64,000 nucleotides of DNA from Amia ocellicauda (GCF_036373705.1 NC_089858.1:18464249-18528248), one strand, 5' to 3'; shown: positions 1 through 11,013, counted from the stretch's first letter. Made by a program: numbers and translations. Notes: a model not told the origin generated them from the letters alone.

Positions 1-1095
1 TTTTTTTTGTTTTTTTGCTTTCGATACATTGTTTTTTTACAATTCTATACATTTTGCATTTGATCTCAACATCAATTATTTCTCAATTTTTTGTTTGTTT
101 ACAATATATACTTCTTTTTGAATGCGATTTTTTTAATGCGATACTTATGGCGCTAATTTGAGCCCATAAAAGATCGAGACTGAATTCCAAAGACAGAAAC
201 TTGCTGAATCGATCACAGGCAGGCAGACGAGCGCTACAGCAGCTGCAAATCTGCTAATACAATCAATAATGACAATAATATATGAATATATGACTTGCAG
301 AAAATCACGTTTCAGGAATCAACACGATTATAACTTTCACAATGACTAATTTGTATTACAAAGCTTAGACTGTTGGCTATATTGTATTCAGTATATCTTT
401 ACTGCATAAACTGCAGGTTCTGCGGTTGGAGAAGAAAGTGTTTCTAATTTATTACATTTGAGGAGTTCACAGCTGAAACGCCGTATTGGTATTTAATTCA
501 AATATTTAGTGACATAGAAAGACGGATAAGCGGGAGAAATGCACACATGCAGAGATATTTACTGAGACTTTAATTAATATTGGTTTGGCGAAGCCAGATA
601 AATAAATAAATCACGACCCCGTCTTTAAATTTGATAGTCGAAATGAAACGCTCGTTTCGATCGATCTTCAATTTCAATGAAAAAATAAACACCCCTACTG
701 ACTAATACTGGAGGCTAGATAGCCAGTTAACTTCCCTCACTGCTGCTGGACTGGAGGACAGACTTCAAATATTTAATTGACTGACCAGCCGTAACATCAC
801 GACACACACTGTGATTGGCCTGTTGAGTGCTGTGGGCGGGATGCTAGAGATTTGAATGTATTGCTCCTTCATTGGTCTTTTTGTCTGTCAGACACATTTC
901 TTTTTTTCCATGACAGTCTACAAAATGTGTACTCTGTAACAAATGCCTTTTTAAAAGTAGCGAAGTACAATACTTCGCTCAAAACATAACTTAAGTAAAA
1001 GTAAAATTTCCAAATTTAAAAAAAGTACAAGTACATGAAAAAGTGACTCAATTACATGGACGAGAGTAGTTGTAATTCGTTACTTTCCACCACTG
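1..1095. mobile_element. hAT-like DNA element, right-hand part (intron 6 of gene A)
   Basis: This stretch is almost identical to 37567-38661, the right end of the complete element in gene D. It ends with the terminus CTTTCCACCACTG at 1095, followed by ACAAGAAG (1096-1103), which matches the 8-bp target duplication ACGAGAAG of the gene D copy with one change. Genes B and E have the uninterrupted site. The left end lies outside the window. No transposase reading frame is visible, so this is a non-autonomous or decayed copy. Confidence 0.75.
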
Positions 1096-1113
1096 ACAAG
1101 AAGGTTTACTGAC

Positions 1114-4100
1114 CTTGCACATCTGGATGCACCATGAGCTGCAAGAGGCCCACACGAAGAGTAGTAGAGCTGGTGTCTGTCCCAGCAGCAAAGAGATCCA
1201 TCAAGAAGACCATCATGAAGCCTTCATCAAAGGAGGAGCCGTCATTACCTCTCTGACAGCAAAGAGACAGAAAAATCACAAGATGTCTAGAGAAAAGAAC
1301 ATTCACCTTGGTCCACAAGTTGACCAGACCTGCGACATGTACCTTATTTTCTCTACTGTGATGTGTTCACTGATCTCATTGTGCTTCTGCATCTACAGCA
1401 GTTTTTTCAACTTTGTATAATATGGCTTCTATGATTTCTGGGTTCTCAATTATGTCTTAGGAACTTAATATGATAGACCCCTCACCCAAGAACAAGGAAC
1501 CTTCTTGTAACAAGTTCTTCTTTTTACCCATGGACAACATATCTATCCATAGTTAATAGTGATGTTAAAGAGATGTAGTACCTTCTCAATTTCATTAAGA
1601 TAGCAGTCAATTAAGTCCCGTGGCTGTTCTGGGACATGTGTCTCCTTGTGCTCAGCCACTTTGGTTAGTAAAAACGCTTTCACGTTGTCACTGTTTTCAA
1701 AGGCTTTCCGGAAAGGCAGAGGCAAGCTCCTAATTAGGGGTATGGTATCGTAGAGCTATGAGTAAGAAACAAACAATTTTTGTTTTTAATGCCTCCATTA
1801 GTTTTCTATTGGATTACATGTTCTCATGATGGCCCATCAAGATTCAATCCTACCAAGAAAACCCCAACTATCATATAGAAGATTATAATGTCAAGGTGTC
1901 CAACAGCCAAACCACAGCTATTCGTGCTGTTTTCATTATCATTACACTCTGTCTCAGAGTGACGAGGTCAACACCTCATTTTCATACTCCATGGGACAAA
2001 ACTCATCCACATGCTGCTTGATCAAGAATTGTCCCTTTACCATAATTAAATTGCCAATCCGTTCAAATTTTCATTATGGTCTGACCCAGACTAAAGCCAT
2101 GAACATCTAATTGTCCACATAGCATTGGTCATTGGTTGTCATTGTTGTCTTTGGATACAATTTAATACATTAATTAATAAGAAAAAACCTAAATGATCTT
2201 CAGTATTTTGAGATTCAAATAATCTATACAAACATTTTTCTTATAAAATGTACCTTAATTTCCATACAAGATGCTTTTTTCTTTTTCTTTTTTGTTGCTT
2301 TTGAATAAAATTCCTACAAATACCATATTGGCAGTGAATGACCAATTTATTGAAATTTCTGAAAACTGTCAGTAATAAACAGGCAATGAGGAATTTCACA
2401 GAGCACACATACCATGCCCCAGGGGCCATTAAACATTTTTGTTATTTCATTTATCGTACGCATCAGGGACTGGAAGGACTGGTCCTCATAGTTGTAGCGG
2501 GCTCCAAACAGGATGGCACAGATGACATTGGAGAAGGCATTGTGGAACAACGTTTGAGGGTCCAAGGACTGTCCTGTCCACAAATGAGAGTTATAGTAGG
2601 AGAGGGTTGGCCACCTTATTTTTATCTGTACATATCATCATTATAATATTGTATCAGTTTTAAGATCAATTAAAAAAAACTATGGTACTATTTCTGCAGA
2701 TTAAGGTGCATTGTGCTAGGCTCTAGTAGAGTCTGCAGCTCTGTGTGAGGTGGTAATGGGACAGGGGCACTGGGCTCTGAAGCCCATACCTGCATTCTTC
2801 TCTATGTATGAGCTGAGATGTGAAGTCTCCTCCAAGATCCTCTCCTCCATGGACAGCTTTCCAAGGCCGAAGTTCCTCAGAGTGGTCAGAGCAAACCGCC
2901 GCTGCTCCTTCCAGCTGGGACCATAGTTGACTATAACCAAACCTGCAATGACACACGTGCAATGAGGCAGCCTGCCCACAAGGAGGCAGTCATATTCTGA
3001 AAATGCAGGGTTGAACACATCTTCTCACTGAGAATTCTGTGACATCATCAATGTAGAGTAAACAACACAACGGCAGAAGAGAAATAGTAATGGAGGTGTA
3101 TATTACTATTAAATACATTGTAGCGATCTGGAACTGGGGGGGTCATGTGGGCTATGTGTATGTGTTTATGTAACTGTGTTTAGTTACTTCCAGGGGTCAG
3201 GGGTTGGCCCCGCGCGGGAACATGGGGCGAGCCGTGATTGGGGGAGTCACGGGGTGTGAACTAATAAATAGGGGTGCTCGTTTCCCACATGGCAGTTGAG
3301 TTGGAGTTTAGGAAGGGAGTAGTTCAGGAGCAGTTGTTTTAGGAAGAGTAGTTTTGGAGGAAGAGTTCAGTAGGATTAAATGTTAGAACTACAGTCAGCG
3401 AATTTGCTCCAGCCTGAAAAGCCTGTTCTTAAATAAAGCTCTTGTTTGGTTTGCAAGTTGCGCCTCCTCCGTTATTGCTGCACAGCGTGGTGGAACCGCA
3501 ACGAAAGCCGAGAAAAAGCGGTGCTTGTTACAATATTTTCATCGAATATAATAGTTATAGACATGAGAATTTGTATTCAGATTTTCCAATTAATCTAGCA
3601 CAGGAGTGGCCAACCCTGTTCCCAAAGAGCCGCAATCCTGCAGGTTTTCCAGATCTCTCTAAATCGCCAACCAATGGATACCTTGAAGACAGGGAGATTT
3701 TGCCTAATTAAGACCCACAATTGTTTCAATTAAGCAGTTTACGATCTGGATGGAACAAAAACCTGCAGCCCTCCAGGACCAGGGTTAGCCACCCCTGATC
3801 TAGCACTTTTATTCTTACCCCAACCATCACTAGGAAAAGTGTGTGATATAGTAATAAACTTGTACCTCTGGATTTGCCCTTTCTACTGCCATGCAAGGGC
3901 ATAATTGAGAGGTTTGAGTCAAATACACAAGCAGTGTGTCATGTGTGGAGTCCAGCAGCTCTGAGAGATGAGCTGTGGCTCTACTTGGAGGGTCATGTCA
4001 GTTAACAGAAGACTCACAAGAGGAGGGAAGGGAAACTGGTATCCACAGTGATGTCTGTGAAAGTGACAATCACACATAGCAAAGGAAACAACACATTTCA

Positions 4101-5793
4101 AAGGTCTAGTGTCTGGCTTCTGCAGCTGGGTACATGCGATTGACTATATTTTCCACAACTGATGGGACACCATTCTACATTGTGTAGACAATGTAGATAG
4201 AATATTTATGGGAAGCCAATCATATTGCTACAGTACCATCATTAAACAAGCTAATGGATCAGCTACTTGTGCACAAAATGTGTTTTGCTAGGATATACAA
4301 CTTTTTACAAAAACAGACACAAAATCAACAGTGCAACGTGGGAACTCGAAATACCTTTTATAGTATGAGTACATTTTGGTCTGCTTTCTATATATATATA
4401 TAAATGCACTAGAAATGTGCACTGTGTCTTGTGCTGTGCATGAATGTTACTATACAAGTACTGGCTTCACAATCTGTGGTAAAACAGTATCCGTAGTGAA
4501 TCAATACATAAAAAAATCAATTTGCTCAAGCAGTGTCAGTTCAGCACAATTATTGAAATATCCCAAAATACATTATAAGCAACAGCATTGAGTCGGGTCA
4601 TTCAAGAAAGTTATGTTACTGTCAAACTAATTCCAAAACAATTCACCATGTCGCATTAAAACTATGAAAAGTTTTAATACTTATTGATGGACCTCTACTA
4701 CTTATATGAACAAATTATTAGTACAAATACCCTTAAAAAATGTATTAAGAGAGTACTTCCATACTTGCGCTTTATTTCTGACATTTGTATTCATATTTTC
4801 TAAGTTGCAGCAAAGCAACGTGACTCCTTCTCACAACTGATTGGTTTCATAATTCTGTTACTGTTGAAAAGATTTGTATAACAAAAAAATGGCCCTTTCA
4901 ACATTTTTCTAGCAGCATGTAGACTTGTGTCCCGTTAGCTTAATTGCAGCAATTTGATTTAATTATATTACCTTTTTCAAATTCAGATTATGTATGGTAG
5001 CTTTTTGCAAACATTTGGAGTGAGGATGTAAGTTGCAAGTAGCCTATATTACTCAACCTCTTATAAGCACATGCACAACCCTTACTCATTAGTAAATCCA
5101 TTAGTAACTGAAATATGAAGCCCTAACTGTAACTGTCATCACTCACCTTTATTCTCAGAAACGTGGTTGACCAGCAGGCCCTGGGGCCGCCCAGCAAATT
5201 CAACTCCCCGAGTCATCAGGGCTTCCTTCACTGCCTGCAAACCATGCAGTAACACAGCTGGCCTGCCCCCGAAATACACACTGTACACTTTCCCATAGCG
5301 CTCGGACAGCTGTAGAGCATAGACAGAAACAGAGGTAGAACACTTTGAGAATGGATCAACACACACAGAGAGAGACCCTGCACAGCCCTCACTGAGAGGA
5401 CCAGAGAACTGCTCTCACACCATCAGAGCCACAATAAAAGTGGAAGACCACCCATAACAAGAGAGCATAGTCTTACTCCAGTCTTTCTCATGCATGTAGT
5501 TCTTACCTTTCAGTGCACAAGCATGTGCCACAGCTCAATATTTCTGAAATTCAGAAGGCAACCTTTCACCAGATACTGCATTTTTCAATTCACTCAGAGC
5601 TTTTTGCTTTTTCTTGCCTTTTCATCCATACCTTTTCAAAGTCTTTCATGGGGTTCTTCAGGTTTAGCTGCAACAGATTTCCAAATATCGGAAAAGGTTG
5701 AGGACCTGGTGGAAAATTCTTGGGCCTCCGTGTCTTCCACAGGAAATAGAGGAGGAGAACCCCAGCCCACAGGAGAAACAGGGAGCCCAGCAT
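1114..5793 (-). CDS. Gene A: CYP2-family cytochrome P450, exons 1-6 (3' exons outside the window)
   Basis: Microsomal haem monooxygenase of the CYP2 family, expected in the endoplasmic reticulum. Exons on the minus strand: 1, 5632-5793; 2, 5147-5309; 3, 2790-2942; 4, 2413-2573; 5, 1582-1755; 6, 1114-1252. All junctions are GT-AG with matching phases. Exon 1 begins [11 protein letters not shown], a membrane anchor followed by the proline-rich hinge [12 protein letters not shown]. Exon 3 holds the helix C motif WKEQRR. Exon 6 holds the I-helix motif AGTDTSS. The start was chosen at the hydrophobic anchor; an in-frame upstream ATG exists but would add an untypical leader. Exons 7-9 should lie left of position 1, beyond the hAT element, as in gene D. 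A second, identical exon 1 with promoter sits 5.2 kb upstream, across a LINE. Exons 5 and 6 match gene D best ([13 protein letters not shown]). Confidence 0.92.
3119..3532 (+). mobile_element. Solo LTR in intron 2 of gene A
   Basis: A 414-bp unit starts TGTAGCGATC and ends GCTTGTTACA (TG...CA with TGTA/TACA ends). It contains a TATA-like AATAAATAGG and a downstream AATAAA polyadenylation signal, in the order expected of an LTR promoter/R region. Equivalent copies lie at the same position in genes B and D. The 4-bp flanks (ACAT/ATAT) agree in three of four bases, so the target duplication is imperfect. No internal retroviral sequence remains, which suggests LTR-LTR recombination. Confidence 0.75.
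3601..3797. mobile_element. hAT-type MITE in intron 2 of gene A
   Basis: A 197-bp element with termini CAGGAGTGGC and GCCACCCCTG is flanked by the perfect 8-bp duplication ATCTAGCA (3593-3600 and 3798-3805). Relic C (near 24340) and the intron scrap near 61105 show the unoccupied site. Orthologous copies are in genes B and D. Confidence 0.88.
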
Positions 5794-5980
5794 TGTGCCT
5801 GTGTTTGTTATTGCACTGCACTCCACAAGCCTGTATATAGGGAGCACTGACTCCTCCTTCACTGTTGTTCAATTGGTTAGTAGACACAAAGCATACAATT
5901 CTTTACACAAACTACGCAATGACTTGTCAACTTGCCAATACTTGATCTTTAACTTACTTGATAACTAAATGTATTCAGTT
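5490..5980 (-). repeat. Left copy of 491-bp direct duplication (exon 1 plus promoter)
   Basis: This segment matches 10670-11160 at a constant offset of 5180 bp with only a few substitutions. It carries the start of intron 1, all of exon 1, the TATA box and about 140 bp of upstream DNA. The LINE occupies exactly the space between the two copies. Gene D (about 44200-44690) has the undivided arrangement, so the duplication arose with, or around, the LINE insertion. Confidence 0.9.
5834..5839 (-). promoter_or_regulatory. TATA box, proximal promoter copy of gene A
   Basis: CTATATACAG on the minus strand lies about 41 bp before the exon 1 ATG. It is conserved at the same spacing in genes B, D and E. 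In this copy only about 140 bp of native upstream sequence remains before the LINE 5' end. Confidence 0.55.
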
Positions 5981-6514
5981 ACCGATGCGAGTGGAAATTA
6001 GGACGGACCGGGAGCGACAGGGGACCTAGCCAGAGGAGTCGGCGGACTCCTCACGGAGTGGGTCCCATCCAGAAGCCCGGCCGACCATCTACCCGGAGCC
6101 CGGCCTGACCAGGACTGCTCCCTGCTGACGTCACCAGCCAGGATCCAGGAGAGGCCTCGGATCCCAGGGACCGACCAGGCCGATCGGCAACGTCCCTGAG
6201 GGAGGCCTCCTGCAGCCAGGGCCCGGACTTCTCCCCGCAAGGCCCGCTCCCTGCAAGAGCCCCGGAGGTGGAAGCTGCTCCCCAGCCAGGTGGACTTGCC
6301 CCGACCTCCGGATTGAGAGCCTCTGGACCCTTCTCCCAGGTAGGTAAGCGCTGGAGTTCAGCAGGTCCGTGCTGCAGAGGGGCCTGGGCTTTGCCCCTTC
6401 TGAGCTGAACTGCGTGGTTAAACTGCCTGGACCTAGGGACGTGTTTGAGGTGAGTTTTAAGAACCCTCAAGTGGCGGAGAGTTTTTGGAATCTATATAGA
6501 GAAAAAAAGATAGT

Positions 6515-7405
6515 ATGCCCCTGAGTGACTTTGTGGTCGATGCCCTGACTGATAGAGAGATTAATATAGTAACTATCCAGTTTTATAATGAAGCAGTGGC
6601 AGAGTACGATGTAGAGGTATGGCTGAGGAGACACTGCGAGATCCTGTCTGAAAGCAGGAGAGTTAATGATGAGGACTTGGTCTGGACCGGTGCTCGGCGG
6701 TGGCAGGTGCGCCTGCAGGTGGAAGTGGCCGCCATTGGCGGAGTACGCCATCTGCCGAGCACCGTGGTACTAGGAGCAAATAGGGGGCTTGTCTTCTACC
6801 ATTGCATGCCCAAATTATGCAGGAACTGCGGGGCCCTGGGTCATTTAGCCGCAGCCTGCACTGTTGTTAAGTGCAAGGTCTGCGGCGGAGAACATCTGAC
6901 CAGGGCCTGCAAGCAGGAGAGGGCCTGCAACCTGTGCAGTGGGGGAGGGCATCTCTTCAGGAATTGTCCCTCCTCCTATGCAAATAGGGCGCGGGCCCTC
7001 GGGGGTGGTGGAGAGAGAGAGAATCAAGTGGAGGCTCCTCCAAAGGTGACACCCCAAGATGGGGGTAGAGAGGAAACAGTCCTCAGGAGTCTCATAGGCT
7101 CCCTCTCTGAGTCTGGGTCAGAAGTGGAGGCAGAGGTGGAGTGGACAGTGGTAGCAGGGAAGAGGAGGAGAGCAGAAAAGAGGAGCATGGGTAGGGGGGG
7201 TATGATGAATAAAAGGATCCACTCTGCAGATTCTCCCCTCCCCCTGCCAGCTCCTCCCCCGCTGCAGAGTCCTCTCCCTCTAATTTCTACACGCCCCACT
7301 CTGACTCCGGAGAGGAGAGCAGTGGGCCTTCTCCACTGCCCCAAGTGGGCAGCCTGGTGGATGAGAGGCCCCCTAGAAATAACATTCCTCCTGCCCCACA
7401 ACTGA
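6515..7405 (+). CDS. LINE ORF1-type nucleic-acid-binding protein with CCHC knuckles
   Basis: The 296-codon frame has three zinc-knuckle motifs near residues 100-155, beginning CRNCGALGHLAAAC, CKVCGGEHLTRAC and CNLCSGGGHLFRNC. In Tx1-type elements ORF1 binds the element's RNA. The true start is probably further upstream: sequence from about 6440 encodes KNPQVAESFWNLYREKK in another frame that meets this one at an A-rich run near 6482-6488, indicating a one-base frameshift. The C-terminus is low-complexity and Pro/Ser-rich and overlaps the next open frame. Confidence 0.75.
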   Translation: MPLSDFVVDALTDREINIVTIQFYNEAVAEYDVEVWLRRHCEILSESRRVNDEDLVWTGARRWQVRLQVEVAAIGGVRHLPSTVVLGANRGLVFYHCMPKLCRNCGALGHLAAACTVVKCKVCGGEHLTRACKQERACNLCSGGGHLFRNCPSSYANRARALGGGGERENQVEAPPKVTPQDGGREETVLRSLIGSLSESGSEVEAEVEWTVVAGKRRRAEKRSMGRGGMMNKRIHSADSPLPLPAPPPLQSPLPLISTRPTLTPERRAVGLLHCPKWAAWWMRGPLEITFLLPHN

Positions 7406-7521
7406 GACTCTCCCAGGGGAGGGGTCAGGTATGCCCTCCCGGCAGTAGTGGGAGAGCCGCAGGTCCTCAAGAGAGGAGAATCGGCGCCAGTGTCCTTTCC
7501 CATAAAGACCTAAGGGACGTA

Positions 7522-9528
7522 ATGGCAAGGTCACTGGTGCTGGGGGAGGAGGCCTGCGGCAGCAGACAGCCGGGAAGGGAGAGACCACCCCCTCCCCCAC
7601 CATTAGTTAAAAGAACAACTAGCGTGGTCTACACAGTTCTCTCCCCAGTTGTACACAAAGCCTCTGCCCGCCTCCAGCGCTTGAGTCTTTTACAGCTCAG
7701 AGGCTTCGACCTAGCTGAGGAGGTTGCTCGGGTCAAACTGAGTCTCTCCGCCCTCTATCGTGTGGAGCAAGAGAAGATCAAGGTCCTTTCCAGGGTCCGC
7801 ATCATGGAGGACGATGAGAAATGCAGCCGCTTCTTCTTCAAGAAAACGAATGAGAGGTGGCCTGCAATGTCCTCCATGATCGACTCCTCGGGGCAAGAGG
7901 TGGAGGGCAGAGAGGCTGTTGAGACAGTGGTGCGGGATTTCTACAGGGAGTTGTATGATCAGAAGGTGGTGGATCAAAATCTGATCCATGACTTTCTGTC
8001 CCTGTTGGAGTCCCGCAATGAGGGGGACGAGGAGGAGGAGGAGGATCCAGAGATCACCACCACTGAACTCTCCCAGGTGATAAAGAGTCTTAACTCTGGA
8101 AGGACAGCGGGTCCCGATGGGATCCCTGCTGAGTTCTATAAGATCTTTTGGGAGGTGCTTAAAGAAGATCTGGCCCAGGTCTTGGGGTCGATGTACAGAG
8201 AGGGTAGATTGGCCCCGTCTATGAAGAAGAGTATCCTCTCCCTTCTTCACAAGAAGGGAGACCAAAAAGATCTGAGGAACTGGCGGCCGGTCAGCCTCCT
8301 GTGCACCGACTACAAGATACTGGCCAAAGCACTGACGCTCCGGCTGCAGCGGCCACTCCCTCAAGTCGTGGGTCCCGACCAGGTCTGTGGTGCCCGGGGG
8401 AGATCGGCGGCCGACAACGCCATGCTGCTCAGGGATGTCGTGGCCTACTCGAACGAGAGAGGGCTTCCCCTGGTCCTAATCAGCTTGGACCAGGAGAAAG
8501 CCTTCGACAGAGTGGGCCACGAATACCTGCAGCTCGTCATGGAGAGGATGGGTCTCGCTCTTGGCCTGAGGAAATGGGTTAAGATCATTTACAGCGGTCT
8601 AAGCAGCAGGGTCCTTGTGAACCGCCACCTGACCGAACCATTTCCGGTCAGGTCGGGGGTCCGGCAGGGATGTCCCCTGTCGGCCCTGCTGTACGTCCTC
8701 TGTCTGGAGCCGTTCATGCAGGCGATCCGCCGGGACGTCCGGGTGACAGGTTTCCATCTCCCGGGTTCCGGCGGAGAGCAACTGAAGGCCCTGGCCTACA
8801 TGGACGACGTGGCCGTGGTTTGCACGGACGCTGCGTCCGTGGCCAGGGTCGAGGAACTGCTCGACGGCTTCTGCAGGGCGACGGGGGCCGCTGTCAACAA
8901 GGCCAAGAGCGAGGTCTACCTCTCCAGGGCATGGCCTGTCGGCCGGGGCCCGCCGACCGTGTTCCCTGTGAAGCCGTTTATCAAGGTTCTGGGGATCACG
9001 ATCGACGGGACCAACACGGGCACCCGGAGCTGGGAGGAGGCCATATCTAAGGTCCAAAAGAAGATCCACGGCTGGAGCACAAGGACCTTGACGATGGCTG
9101 GTAAGGTGCTGGTCGTAAAGGCCATCCTCTTCCCGATACTCCTCTACGTAGGAATGATCTTCCCCCCAGACAAGGTCATCGCAAAACTAGTGACCCGAAT
9201 TATATTTCGGTTTGTCTGGGGGAGCAAAATGGAGAGGCTGAAAAGAGTGCAGATGGTGAAGGGTACCCTGGATGGAGGCAGGGGGGTCCCGGACGTTGTG
9301 CGGCTGATAAAGGCGCAGGGGCTGGCCTATGTGGTCAAGAACATCCAGGCTGCTGGCAAGAAAGTGAGTTTCATGAACCGCTTTTATTTTGCCAGCAGCC
9401 TGAGACCATTCGGCCTCTGCGCCATGGATAACACCAGGCCGCACTCGTGGGATCCCCCGCCGTTCTACAGGGCGCTCCGAGCCTTTGCGCTCGAAGTAGG
9501 CCTCCATAAAGTCGTGCTGGGATTATAA
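7522..9528 (+). CDS. LINE reverse transcriptase (Tx1-like ORF2, N-terminus missing)
   Basis: The frame is open from about 7345; the first in-frame ATG is at 7522. From about 7660 it shows the linker before the polymerase (SRVRIMEDDEKCSRFFFKK). The reverse transcriptase core follows: GRTAGPDGIPAEFYK, NWRPVSLL, SLDQEKAFDRV (first catalytic Asp), GVRQGCPLSALLYVL and the catalytic box AYMDDVAVV. The thumb region follows. It would copy element RNA into DNA at a nicked target. The endonuclease domain that normally precedes this region is absent, so this copy is unlikely to move on its own. It stops at 9528, and the family's C-terminal segment continues in another frame, so the protein is broken. 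Confidence 0.85.
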   Translation: MARSLVLGEEACGSRQPGRERPPPPPPLVKRTTSVVYTVLSPVVHKASARLQRLSLLQLRGFDLAEEVARVKLSLSALYRVEQEKIKVLSRVRIMEDDEKCSRFFFKKTNERWPAMSSMIDSSGQEVEGREAVETVVRDFYRELYDQKVVDQNLIHDFLSLLESRNEGDEEEEEDPEITTTELSQVIKSLNSGRTAGPDGIPAEFYKIFWEVLKEDLAQVLGSMYREGRLAPSMKKSILSLLHKKGDQKDLRNWRPVSLLCTDYKILAKALTLRLQRPLPQVVGPDQVCGARGRSAADNAMLLRDVVAYSNERGLPLVLISLDQEKAFDRVGHEYLQLVMERMGLALGLRKWVKIIYSGLSSRVLVNRHLTEPFPVRSGVRQGCPLSALLYVLCLEPFMQAIRRDVRVTGFHLPGSGGEQLKALAYMDDVAVVCTDAASVARVEELLDGFCRATGAAVNKAKSEVYLSRAWPVGRGPPTVFPVKPFIKVLGITIDGTNTGTRSWEEAISKVQKKIHGWSTRTLTMAGKVLVVKAILFPILLYVGMIFPPDKVIAKLVTRIIFRFVWGSKMERLKRVQMVKGTLDGGRGVPDVVRLIKAQGLAYVVKNIQAAGKKVSFMNRFYFASSLRPFGLCAMDNTRPHSWDPPPFYRALRAFALEVGLHKVVLGL

Positions 9529-9544
9529 GACCATCTGTAGCCAG

Positions 9545-10126
9545 ATGAGATCTACCCAGGAGACCAGCCGGATAGAAGATTTCCCTCCCGAAACCTGCCG
9601 GTTTATCTGGGCTAACGCTACGCACGTTTGCCTCACGAATACGCAGAAAGATGTCTCCTGGATGGCTGTGAGTCGGTGTCTCCCCACCCGAGTGTTCATG
9701 CACAGAAGGGGCATAGCTCCTTATGACACCTGCCCCTATAAGGGTTGCCTGGGGAAGGAGACGGAGGCTCACATCTTTAGGGATTGCCCCTCTGCCTACA
9801 GGGTCTGGCTCCTGTTTTCTCCGTTCCTCCACAGGTTTGCCGTTCCTGCGCGGGCGACCGCCCAGCAGATCTTATACGGTCCTGCCAGGGGATTAACATC
9901 TTCCACCCTGAGGTGCTGGTGGCGTGTCGTCTGCGCAGTGAAGCAGGCCCTGTGGGAGGGACGGAACATCTGTCTATTCAATAAGCAGGAGCTGGACCCG
10001 ATTGTCATCGCGCGGAGGGGCATGGTGCTAGTGAGAGACATCAATCTGGAGGTCCATCAGAGGGGCAAGGAGGAAGCCTATAAGAACTGGCATATACAAG
10101 ATCTGGGGGAGCTCAGAATCCCATGA
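9545..10126 (+). pseudogene. C-terminal Cys-rich segment of the LINE ORF2, frameshifted
   Basis: This open frame of 193 codons includes CPYKGCLGKETEAHIFRDC, the C-terminal Cys/His domain that follows the reverse transcriptase in Tx1 and related LINEs. It lies 16 bp beyond the stop of the polymerase frame and in a different phase, so a frameshift near 9520-9545 separates them. It ends just before the 3' untranslated region. Confidence 0.7.
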
Positions 10127-10811
10127 TGGGACCCACCTCCGGGGACGGTCAGTTCCCCCTGCTGGAGCCCGAGTCCAAGATCTTTTAACCATTTTATGAA
10201 TGACTGCTTTTAAAATGACTTTTAAAAAGGAATTTTAACTGTTTTTAAAGATTTAGTTGTTTTTAAAACACTAATTGTTTAGGGGTTTTTTGGTTTAGTT
10301 TTGTTCTATTTTTTTGTCAAATACATTGTCCGTTTTGGATTTAATTTTAAATGCATTGGACCTTTTTTGTTTGTTTTTTATTTTTACCTTTTTAATTGTT
10401 TTTTTATTTTGTCCAGTGCATTTTCAGTTATTTTCAATGTATTTGACTTTTATGTTGGTTAGCAGTTTTGCTTTAATCACGTTTGTTTTGTTGTTTTGTG
10501 CACTTGTTTATTTAAAGTTAAGGTTTTTTTTTTGGTTTTGTTTAATCACAAAGATTTTAAAAATTTTAAGTGATCTTTTAAAAAAAGTTTTTAATCATAA
10601 GTATTAAAAATTTGAATTGTTTTTATTTGAAAAATGTAAAATACTACAAACAATAAAACAGTATTTCTGATGCATGTAGTTCTTACCTTTCAGTGCACAA
10701 GCATGTGCCACAGCTCAATATTTCTGAAATTCAGAAGGCAACCTTTCACCAGATACTGCATTTTTCAATTCACTCAGAGCTTTTTGCTTTTTCTTGCCTT
10801 TTCATCCATAC

Positions 10812-10973
10812 CTTTTCAAAGTCTTTCATGGGGTTCTTCAGGTTTAGCTGCAACAGATTTCCAAATATCGGAAAAGGTTGAGGACCTGGTGGAAAATTCT
10901 TGGGCCTCCGTGTCTTCCACAGGAAATAGAGGAGGAGAACCCCAGCCCACAGGAGAAACAGGGAGCCCAGCAT
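10812..10973 (-). CDS. Second (distal) exon 1 of gene A
   Basis: An intact 54-codon exon identical in protein sequence to the exon at 5632-5793, with the same GT donor. Because the proximal exon 1 has no splice acceptor, a transcript started here could splice directly to exon 2 at 5309, removing the LINE and the proximal exon 1. Which copy is used cannot be told from sequence. Confidence 0.8.
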
Positions 10974-11013
10974 TGTGCCTGTGTTTGTTATTGCACTGCA
11001 CTCCACAAGCCTG

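Larger units (their letters stand above)
5981..10669 (+). mobile_element. Tx1-like non-LTR retrotransposon (LINE), endonuclease region missing
   Basis: A 4.69-kb element antisense to the P450 genes. In order it holds a GC-rich 5' region (5981-6514), an ORF1-type protein with three zinc knuckles (6515-7405), a reverse transcriptase (7522-9528), a C-terminal Cys-rich segment in another frame (9545-10126) and a T-rich 3' region ending near 10660 in an AATAAAA-containing tail. The motif SLDQEKAFDRV is typical of the Tx1 branch of the L1 group. No apurinic-type endonuclease domain lies between ORF1 and the reverse transcriptase; the linker before the reverse transcriptase starts near 7660, directly after ORF1-type sequence. 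The 491-bp flanking duplication is far longer than normal for a LINE. Confidence 0.85.

Noticed and set aside
1114..5793. Gene A as a pseudogene because exons 7-9 are missing
   Set aside because: Position 1 falls inside the intron 6 hAT element. In gene D the same element is followed by intact exons 7-9, so the missing exons probably lie beyond the window edge.
5490..5840. A 116-codon plus-strand open frame repeated at 10670-11020, 18730-19185 and 44055-44546
   Set aside because: It lies antisense to exon 1 of each P450 copy and is conserved only because exon 1 is. The P450 reading has the right motifs, splice sites and phases.
6051..7503. Long minus-strand open frames across the LINE 5' region and ORF1
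   Set aside because: GC-rich DNA gives long chance frames. They match no domain, while the plus strand shows zinc knuckles.
10812..10973. Second exon 1 as a retrocopy of a P450 transcript made by the LINE
   Set aside because: The duplicated segment includes promoter and intron sequence on both sides of exon 1 and has no splice junction, so it was copied as DNA.
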